This document shows positions 6,960-11,414 of a stretch of 11,414 bases of DNA, piece after piece. Every line of letters begins with the position of its first letter. Positions within the stretch are counted from its first letter, which is position 1. Origin of the DNA: an uncultured Bdellovibrio sp. (GTDB taxonomy: Bacteria > Bdellovibrionota > Bdellovibrionia > Bdellovibrionales > Bdellovibrionaceae); assembly GCF_946478835.1 (NCBI RefSeq), contig NZ_CAMLDV010000114.1:1-11414 (forward strand). The letters run 5' to 3'. Both the position numbers and the translations under genes were made by a program. The notes under the pieces are model-generated. The model did not search any database and was not told where the DNA came from. It worked only from the letters and a program-made list of their open reading frames with translations.

Positions 6960-7547
6960 TAAGTCGCGGTTGAGAATCACGATCTCTCGACCGCGCTGTT
7001 CGATCAATCCGTCATCGGCAAATTTAGCCAAAGTCCTAATCACCGTAGGCGTTGTGCTTCCGCAGAAGTCAGCAATCTCTTGCCTTGTCCAATCGTATTG
7101 AGGATGAAGTTCTTTAAGATAGACCACAGCTTCCGCGATACGAGTTGTGGCGTCTTTTTCGTTTAAGACCAACTGCCTCGCTTCGGCTTGACGAAGCTCT
7201 TTGGCAAGAGTTTCCAAAAGTTTTTCCGCTAGGTCACAGTTTCCCTTCATGCGTTCGCGCATTTGGGATTTATTTAAAAAACGAATTTGCGATTCATCGA
7301 TCACTGTCGCTGTTGCATGGTATTTTTCTTGGGCGAACAGGCTGCGATGACCAAAGATTTGACCTTGTTTAAACAGACGCACCAAATGATCTTTACCGGA
7401 CTCACCCCAAAGCGCCAGCCCCACAAGACCTGACTCCACAAAATAGATATTCTGCGGTTCTTCACCTGCACGATAAATCACGTCACCGCGCTTGAATGTT
7501 TTTAAGGGAGCCTCTGCGAAGAGTTCTTTAAATTCGACTGTATTCAT
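6942..7547 (-). CDS. Crp/Fnr-family transcriptional regulator
   Basis: The 201-residue product has a cyclic-nucleotide-binding-like beta barrel (about 15-95; GDVIYRAGEEPQNIYFVESG at 21-40), a dimerisation helix (about 97-128) and a C-terminal winged HTH (153-195; WTRQEIADFCGSTTPTVIRTL in two parts, 153-173). The cAMP phosphate-binding signature is not kept (GQIFGHRSLF at 62-71), and no N-terminal cysteine cluster for an Fe-S centre is present, so neither cAMP nor Fnr-style oxygen sensing is expected. The recognition helix has Thr-Pro where CRP has Arg-Glu; the later Arg (R171) is kept. Lying beside a persulfide dioxygenase and sulfur transporters, it may regulate them, although it is also next to dnaK. 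No clear Shine-Dalgarno sequence precedes the ATG at 7547, and no promoter was recognised in the 67 bases before dnaK, so the start and expression are the least certain points. Confidence 0.88.
   Translation of the reverse strand: MNTVEFKELFAEAPLKTFKRGDVIYRAGEEPQNIYFVESGLVGLALWGESGKDHLVRLFKQGQIFGHRSLFAQEKYHATATVIDESQIRFLNKSQMRERMKGNCDLAEKLLETLAKELRQAEARQLVLNEKDATTRIAEAVVYLKELHPQYDWTRQEIADFCGSTTPTVIRTLAKFADDGLIEQRGREIVILNRDLLLSQG
6965..6995. repeat. Imperfect inverted repeat at the dioxygenase/Crp convergent end
   Basis: CGCGGT (6965-6970) and ACCGCG (6990-6995) pair perfectly, with inner GAGA (6972-6975) and TCTC (6983-6986) also pairing across small internal mismatches. It lies just after the dioxygenase stop, inside the last codons of the Crp-like gene. 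It could act as a poor 3' end for the rightward dioxygenase mRNA, but no U-tract follows, and it may simply be coding sequence. Confidence 0.3.
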
Positions 7548-7556
7548 AGAAATTGT

Positions 7557-7567
7557 GCGCTCAGCGC
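7557..7567. repeat. Short palindrome before the Crp-like gene
   Basis: GCGCT and AGCGC flank a single base, 9 bases upstream of the Crp-like start codon and directly after the T-tract of the dnaK terminator. In this position it could be an operator for the Crp-like gene. It is too short to be sure. Confidence 0.25.
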
Positions 7568-7568
7568 G

Positions 7569-7599
7569 AAAAAAAAGCCGGGTCTATTCAACCCGGCTT
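7569..7599 (-). terminator. Intrinsic terminator of dnaK
   Basis: On the minus strand AAGCCGGGT (7599-7591) and ACCCGGCTT (7583-7575) form a perfect 9-bp GC-rich stem with a 7-nt loop, followed by eight consecutive T. It begins 15 nt after the dnaK stop codon. This is a textbook Rho-independent terminator and isolates dnaK from the Crp-like gene downstream. Confidence 0.93.
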
Positions 7600-7614
7600 C
7601 GAAAAGGAACATTC

Positions 7615-9534
7615 TTAGTTTACATCTTTGTAGTCAGCGTCGATCACATCGTCGCCTTTGTTTTCAGAAGATTCGCCGCCTGGCTGTTGAGCGCCGCCGC
7701 TGCCGTCGCCGCCACCTGCTCCGCCTTGAGCGCCTTGCTTTTTGTAAAGCTCAGACGTCAATTTGTGAGTGATCGCTTGCAACTTCTCAAAGTTTGACTT
7801 GAGTTCATCCGCTTCAGCAGCTTTGTTCTCAAGAACTTTTTTCGCATCAGCAATCGCATCGTTCGCAGATTTCACCTCAGACTCAGGAAGTTGAGCGCCT
7901 GAATCTTTGATCAACTTCTCAGTTTGGTAAACCAAGTTGTCGAGGTTGTTTCTTTGCGTTGCCGCTTCTGCCTTACGTTTATCTTCTTCAGCATGTCCTT
8001 CAGCATCGTTCACTGCACGTTTGATCTCTTCTTCAGAAAGACCTGATTGCGCTGTGATCTTGATCTGTTGTGACTTACCAGATGACATATCTTTTGCATT
8101 GACGTGCAAGATACCGTTGGCGTCGATATCGAATGTCACTTCAACTTGAGGCACGCCACGTGGAGCTGGAGGAAGACCTACAAGCTCAAAGCGTCCCAAA
8201 GTTTTGTTGTCAGAAGCCATCTTACGTTCACCTTGAAGAACGTGGATGTCCACTGCTGGTTGGTTGTCTGCCGCTGTCGAGAACACTTGTGATTTCTTAG
8301 TAGGAATCGCTGTGTTTCTCTCGATCAATGTCGTCATCACGCCACCCAAAGTCTCGATACCAAGGCTGAGTGGAGTTACGTCTAGCAACAACACGTCTTT
8401 GACTTCACCGGCCAAGACACCACCTTGAACTGCGGCACCAACTGCCACAACTTCATCTGGGTTCACTGTGCGGTTTGGCTCTTTACCGAAGAAGTCTTTC
8501 ACTGCTTTTTGGATAGCAGGGATACGAGTCGAACCACCGACTAGAACCACTTCATCGATTTCTGAAGACTTGATACCCGCATCAGCCAAAGCTTTACGGC
8601 AAGGCTCCATAGAGCGTTTTACCAGGTCTTCTGTCATTTGATCGAATTTTGCGCGAGACAATCTCGTTTGCAAATGTTTCGGACCTGATTGATCTGCTGT
8701 GATGAACGGCAAGTTGATTTCAGTTTCTTGCGCAGAAGAAAGTTCAATTTTCGCTTTCTCTGCCGCTTCTTTCAAGCGTTGCAAAGCCATTTTGTCGTTC
8801 TTAAGATCAATACCTTGATCTTTTTTGAACTCTGTAATCAACCATTCCAAGATCACTGTATCGAAGTTATCACCACCCAAGTGAGTATCACCGTTTGTAG
8901 CGCGAACTTCGACAACGCCGTCACCCACTTCAAGGATAGACACGTCGAACGTTCCTCCCCCGAAGTCGTAGATCACGATTTTTTCATCTTTCTTTTTATC
9001 AAGACCGTAAGCAAGCGCTGCTGCTGTTGGTTCGTTGATAATACGTTTTACATCAAGACCCGCGATACGACCGGCATCTTTTGTCGCCTGTCTTTGCGCA
9101 TCGTTGAAGTAAGCTGGAACTGTTACAACTGCTTCAGTTACCGGCTCACCCAAATAGTCCTCAGCTACTTTTTTAAGTTTAGCTAGAACCGCTGCACCGA
9201 TCTCTTCTGGAGACACGTTTTTACCTTGAACCTTGAAGGCACAGTCATTGCCTTTAGCAACAACAGTGTAAGGAACAAGTTTGATTTCTTCTTGAACTTC
9301 TTCAAATCTGCGACCGATGAAACGTTTCGCAGAGTAGATTGTGTTCTCCGGATTCGTCACAGCTTGACGTTTGGCAATTTGACCGACCAAACGATCACCA
9401 TCTTTGGTGTATGCGACAACTGAAGGAGTGGTACGAGCGCCCTCTTCGTTCACGAGAACTTTAGGCTCACCGCCCTCCATAATCGCAACGCACGAGTTCG
9501 TCGTTCCTAAGTCGATACCAATAATTTTACCCAT
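7615..9534 (-). CDS. dnaK: Chaperone protein DnaK (Hsp70)
   Basis: This is the cytoplasmic ATP-dependent Hsp70 chaperone; it binds exposed hydrophobic peptides under control of DnaJ and GrpE. Its 639 residues match the E. coli length (638). Seen in order: phosphate-1 IDLGTTNS (7-14), K70, [11 protein letters not shown] (167-177) with E168, phosphate-2 [11 protein letters not shown] (189-199) with T195, adenosine motif VGGSTRIP (332-339), interdomain linker [14 protein letters not shown] (381-394), beta substrate-binding domain (about 395-505), helical lid (about 506-600), a Gly/Gln-rich disordered tail and the acidic end [13 protein letters not shown]. The start at 9534 has AAGGAG 8 nt upstream. 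It has its own heat-shock-type promoter and a strong terminator, so it is probably monocistronic. dnaJ lies upstream rather than downstream, and no grpE or hrcA is in the window. All key residues are intact. Confidence 0.99.
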   Translation of the reverse strand: MGKIIGIDLGTTNSCVAIMEGGEPKVLVNEEGARTTPSVVAYTKDGDRLVGQIAKRQAVTNPENTIYSAKRFIGRRFEEVQEEIKLVPYTVVAKGNDCAFKVQGKNVSPEEIGAAVLAKLKKVAEDYLGEPVTEAVVTVPAYFNDAQRQATKDAGRIAGLDVKRIINEPTAAALAYGLDKKKDEKIVIYDFGGGTFDVSILEVGDGVVEVRATNGDTHLGGDNFDTVILEWLITEFKKDQGIDLKNDKMALQRLKEAAEKAKIELSSAQETEINLPFITADQSGPKHLQTRLSRAKFDQMTEDLVKRSMEPCRKALADAGIKSSEIDEVVLVGGSTRIPAIQKAVKDFFGKEPNRTVNPDEVVAVGAAVQGGVLAGEVKDVLLLDVTPLSLGIETLGGVMTTLIERNTAIPTKKSQVFSTAADNQPAVDIHVLQGERKMASDNKTLGRFELVGLPPAPRGVPQVEVTFDIDANGILHVNAKDMSSGKSQQIKITAQSGLSEEEIKRAVNDAEGHAEEDKRKAEAATQRNNLDNLVYQTEKLIKDSGAQLPESEVKSANDAIADAKKVLENKAAEADELKSNFEKLQAITHKLTSELYKKQGAQGGAGGGDGSGGAQQPGGESSENKGDDVIDADYKDVN

Positions 9535-9568
9535 ACCAAAATCTCCTTAACTTCCATGAATTTAACTG

Positions 9569-9611
9569 CATTTAGCACTTTAAATGTGGGGCCTTGTTCA
9601 GTTTCGTCAAG
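9569..9611 (-). promoter_or_regulatory. Sigma32-like heat-shock promoter of dnaK with overlapping palindrome
   Basis: On the minus strand CTTGACG (9611-9605), a 13-nt spacer and CCCCACATTT (9591-9582) closely match the sigma32 (RpoH) consensus CTTGAAA-N11-16-CCCCATnT, with the same 13-nt spacing as E. coli dnaK P1. Transcription would begin near 9575, about 40 nt before the ATG. A perfect 6-6-6 palindrome (CATTTA, 6-nt spacer, TAAATG; 9569-9586) straddles the -10 and start point and contains AAGTGCTAA, one half of the CIRCE operator of HrcA. The second CIRCE half is absent. Confidence 0.7.
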
Positions 9612-9688
9612 CTAGCGCAGTTCTTTTTTTATGACAATATTTTAATGAATAATTTCAACACCTTACAGCTATTTAACTCGTGTTATCA

Positions 9689-9794
9689 GGCACCCTTAGG
9701 CATTATGGGTCCTCGCTCCTCTCTTAAATACCCAAACATTTAAGCCCCTCTAGGCCTCGGCGCAAACCCTTCAACGCCGGGGCCTCAATTTTTT
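9689..9794 (+). ncRNA. Candidate structured RNA or long leader ending in an intrinsic terminator
   Basis: The gap 9535-9925 has no convincing gene. Past the dnaK promoter it holds three consecutive + strand hairpins: ACCC/GGGT with inner TA pairs (9692-9710), a perfect 7-bp CTTAAAT/ATTTAAG (9723-9744), and a strong terminator (9752-9794). No + strand gene lies upstream until the dioxygenase, which ends at 6959. The terminator therefore either ends a small RNA of roughly 100 nt or works as an attenuator in the leader of the small gene at 9926. I found no convincing promoter, so the transcript is unproven. Confidence 0.3.
9752..9794 (+). terminator. Strong intrinsic terminator without an obvious upstream gene
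   Basis: AGGCCTCGGCG (9752-9762) pairs with CGCCGGGGCCT (9775-9785) over 11 bp, including one U-G wobble in RNA, with a 12-nt loop. After CAA it is followed by six T (9789-9794). The opposite strand has no T-tract, so it acts on rightward transcription only. Confidence 0.75.
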
Positions 9795-9796
9795 CT

Positions 9797-9825
9797 AAGG
9801 CCTGACTTGCCTTGTTTTGAGGCAA
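9797..9825 (+). repeat. Overlapping, mutually exclusive inverted repeats after the terminator
   Basis: AAGGC (9797-9801) can pair with GCCTT (9809-9813), or TTGCCT (9807-9812) can pair with AGGCAA (9820-9825), both with 7-nt loops. The two use the same bases and exclude each other. The AGGCCT at 9798-9803 could also pair with the AGGCCT of the terminator stem at 9752-9757. This is the layout expected of a switching leader, but AGGCCT is self-complementary and chance is possible. Confidence 0.3.
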
Positions 9826-9925
9826 CGAAATTAAAAAATTTAAATCTGATTCTAATGTCGTTTTCATGGGCCGGGCGTATCCTAGTTGTGGGTGTACATG
9901 CAGAACCTTTCAGAAAGGAATGAAT

Positions 9926-10246
9926 ATGACTCATTTGACTTTGAAAATGGCCGCCATCATCGCCTCCTCCCTTGTGATCTTCACTTTGGCGCAAGCCGAA
10001 ACCCGCGAAGAAAAACGTGCCGCCCGTCAGGAAAAACGCATCGAACAAGGAGAAAAATCCGGTTCACTGACGGAAAAAGAATCTGCCCGCCTTGAAAGGC
10101 AGCAAGAACGCATCGATAAGGCCGAAAACAAAGCCGCTGCCGATGGACAAGTGACGAAGAAAGAAAAAGTTCACTTAGAGAAAATGCAGGACCGCGCAAG
10201 TCATAATATCCATCGCGCGAAACACAATAAGAAGCGTGGTGGGTAG
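9926..10246 (+). CDS. Small exported charged helical protein with internal repeat
   Basis: The product has 106 residues. Residues 1-24 are a signal peptide (basic start, hydrophobic IIASSLVIFTLAQA, cleavage after AQA), so the mature protein of about 82 residues is periplasmic. The mature part is rich in Lys, Arg, Glu and Gln and should be helical. It has two related copies of an 18-residue unit: GSLTEKESARLERQQERI (47-64) and GQVTKKEKVHLEKMQDRA (74-91), sharing G-x-x-T-x-K-E, L-E and Q-x-R; the second follows ADG. Similar short periplasmic proteins of unknown function occur in many proteobacteria; I know no proven role. The start at 9926 is chosen because AAAGGA ends 6 nt upstream; the ATG at 9920 would abut it, and the frame further upstream encodes no signal peptide at its start. 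It sits between dnaK and dnaJ on the opposite strand, so a stress or envelope role is only a guess. Confidence 0.8.
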   Translation: MTHLTLKMAAIIASSLVIFTLAQAETREEKRAARQEKRIEQGEKSGSLTEKESARLERQQERIDKAENKAAADGQVTKKEKVHLEKMQDRASHNIHRAKHNKKRGG

Positions 10247-10266
10247 ATTTATTTTCGAGATTGAAG

Positions 10267-10300
10267 AGTTCCGACACTCACCAATGTCGGAACTTATTTC
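10267..10300 (+). terminator. Intrinsic terminator between the small gene and dnaJ
   Basis: AGTTCCGACA (10267-10276) and TGTCGGAACT (10285-10294) form a perfect 10-bp stem with an 8-nt loop, followed on the + strand by T-rich TATTTC. It sits 20 nt after the small gene's stop. The stem also touches the dnaJ stop codon on the other strand, where no T-tract follows, so it is good for the small gene and at best weak for dnaJ. Confidence 0.7.
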
Positions 10301-11412
10301 TTCCGTCCAAAAAACCCGCCGCCCTCAGGCGCGACTTTCAGACCGCGAGCTTTTGCAATCTCACGCAGAAGTTTTTCTTCGTCTTTATTAAGTTTATCTG
10401 GGAATTGCACATTGATATGGAAATAAATGTCCCCACGACGATTTCCACGCAGTGATGGCAAACCTTCACCTTGAAGTTTTACGTTGTCAGCCGGATGCGC
10501 GCCTTTTGGAATTTCCAAATTCGCTTTACCCGTCACTGTTGGAACTTCAATCTCTGCACCTAAAAGCATTTGCACATAAGGCACAGAAAGTTCTGCGAAG
10601 AGATCATCTCCACGACGTTCAAAGTGTGAATGAGGTTTCACGCGAATCTCAACATAAAGATCCCCTGGAGGACCTCCCATGTATCCACCTTCACCTTCTG
10701 TTGCAACACGAAGACGAGTACCCGTATCAACTCCCGCAGGAATATTAAGACGGATTTTACGGTGTTCATTCACGCGGCCTTTGCCTTTGCATGATTTGCA
10801 TGGATTTTTAATTTGTGTGCCTTGTCCGTGACATTGCGGGCACGTTGATGCCATCGCAAAGAAACCTTGAGAGCGCACAACTTGGCCAGAGCCTCCGCAC
10901 ATTGTACAGGTCACAACTTGCGAACCTTTTTCTGCGCCCGTGCCTTTGCAGTCGTCGCAGTTTTTTTCTGTATCGAATTCAATTTCTTTTTCAAGACCTG
11001 TGATGACTTCTTTCAAAGTCACTTCAGTGACGTAACGAAGATCAGAACCACGGCGAGGCTCATTGCGATTGCGGCGTTGTCTTTGTTGACCGCCCATGCC
11101 TCCACCGAAGAAGTCTCCGAAGATATCGCCAAAGTGTGCGAAAATATCGTCAACATCTTGGAAGCCTGCGCCTCCACCACCGCGACCTGTGAATGCATCG
11201 TGACCGAAGCGATCGTATTGCGCGCGTTTTTGTGGATCACTTAAAACTTCGTAAGCTCCAGCGGCTTCTTTGAATTTTTCTTCGGCTTCCTTATTCCCCG
11301 GATTTTTATCCGGATGAAATTGCATAGCCAATTTGCGATACGCTTTTTTGATCGCATCTTGTTCTGCATCTTTGGGTACGCCTAAAATTTCGTAGTAGTC
11401 TCTTTGAGCCAT
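10294..11412 (-). CDS. dnaJ: Chaperone protein DnaJ (Hsp40, type I)
   Basis: This cytoplasmic co-chaperone delivers substrates to DnaK and stimulates its ATPase. The 372-residue protein is complete (E. coli 376). Seen in order: J domain 1-70 with HPD at 33-35; Gly/Phe-rich region about 75-108; four zinc-finger CxxCxGxG repeats at C152-C155, C169-C172, C191-C194 and C205-C208, giving two zinc sites; C-terminal substrate-binding beta domains (about 217-345) and a dimerisation tail. All four repeats are intact, so it is a class I DnaJ. The start at 11412 is 2 bases from the window edge, so its ribosome-binding site and promoter cannot be seen, nor can a grpE upstream. It is transcribed toward dnaK but separated from it by the opposing small gene, so the usual dnaK-dnaJ operon order is not kept. 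Confidence 0.98.
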   Translation of the reverse strand: MAQRDYYEILGVPKDAEQDAIKKAYRKLAMQFHPDKNPGNKEAEEKFKEAAGAYEVLSDPQKRAQYDRFGHDAFTGRGGGGAGFQDVDDIFAHFGDIFGDFFGGGMGGQQRQRRNRNEPRRGSDLRYVTEVTLKEVITGLEKEIEFDTEKNCDDCKGTGAEKGSQVVTCTMCGGSGQVVRSQGFFAMASTCPQCHGQGTQIKNPCKSCKGKGRVNEHRKIRLNIPAGVDTGTRLRVATEGEGGYMGGPPGDLYVEIRVKPHSHFERRGDDLFAELSVPYVQMLLGAEIEVPTVTGKANLEIPKGAHPADNVKLQGEGLPSLRGNRRGDIYFHINVQFPDKLNKDEEKLLREIAKARGLKVAPEGGGFFGRKK

Positions 11413-11414
11413 AA

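Noticed and set aside
8689..9186. A 165-codon + strand frame opposite dnaK
   Set aside because: It mirrors strongly conserved dnaK codons and its product is Cys/Phe-rich without family features. Long antisense frames are common opposite dnaK.
9572..9598. A complete CIRCE element at dnaK
   Set aside because: TTAGCACTT matches one half, but the bases 9 nt further on do not match GAGTGCTAA.
9686..9739. A 17-codon minus-strand frame (MFGYLREERG...) with a GAGGGG site upstream of the dnaK promoter
   Set aside because: It lies upstream of the dnaK promoter with no promoter of its own, and the same bases form the + strand hairpins, which explain the purine-rich stretch better.

Overview
The window looks like chromosomal DNA of a predatory or related bacterium of the Bdellovibrionota (Bdellovibrio-like). 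The main hint is a TIGR02147-family regulator coupled to a secreted protein, an arrangement concentrated in Bdellovibrio and a few other lineages. The Gram-negative-type DnaK and DnaJ, the exported proteins with signal peptides and the moderate GC content agree. This assignment is inference from gene content, not from a search. No IS element, CRISPR array, tRNA or rRNA was seen.

Layout, left to right. 1-826 (-) is the N-terminal part of a secreted protein that runs off the left edge. It directly abuts its upstream partner, a TIGR02147 regulator (827-1570, -), whose promoter region carries a perfect 9-bp palindrome. 1641-5828 (-) is a tightly packed gene string read leftwards: two half-size YeeE/YedE-type sulfur-compound transporters, a TauE/SafE exporter, acetyl-CoA synthetase (acs) and a small DUF6580 membrane protein. 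Diverging from it is a Blh/ETHE1-like persulfide dioxygenase (6099-6959, +). This overlaps tail-to-tail with a Crp/Fnr-type regulator (6942-7547, -). Then come dnaK (7615-9534, -) with a strong intrinsic terminator and a sigma32-like heat-shock promoter, a structured 391-base intergenic region, a small exported charged-helix protein (9926-10246, +) and a complete dnaJ (10294-11412, -).

How the genes fit together. The dioxygenase, the two YeeE-type proteins, TauE and the Crp-like regulator form a plausible sulfide/persulfide detoxification module. Sulfane sulfur would be oxidised to sulfite by the dioxygenase, sulfite exported by TauE, and thiosulfate or another sulfur species moved by the YeeE pair. 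acs joins the end of that transcript. Its ribosome-binding site sits inside an interrupted 13-bp hairpin that starts 5 nt after the tauE stop codon, suggesting that acs translation is gated or coupled. dnaK and dnaJ encode the Hsp70 chaperone and co-chaperone, but dnaJ lies upstream of dnaK and is separated from it by an opposing gene, so dnaK depends on its own promoter.

The points most worth a second look are the acs hairpin, the structured + strand RNA or leader with an orphan terminator upstream of dnaK, the possibly leaderless and autoregulated TIGR02147 gene, and the unusual Crp-like recognition helix.
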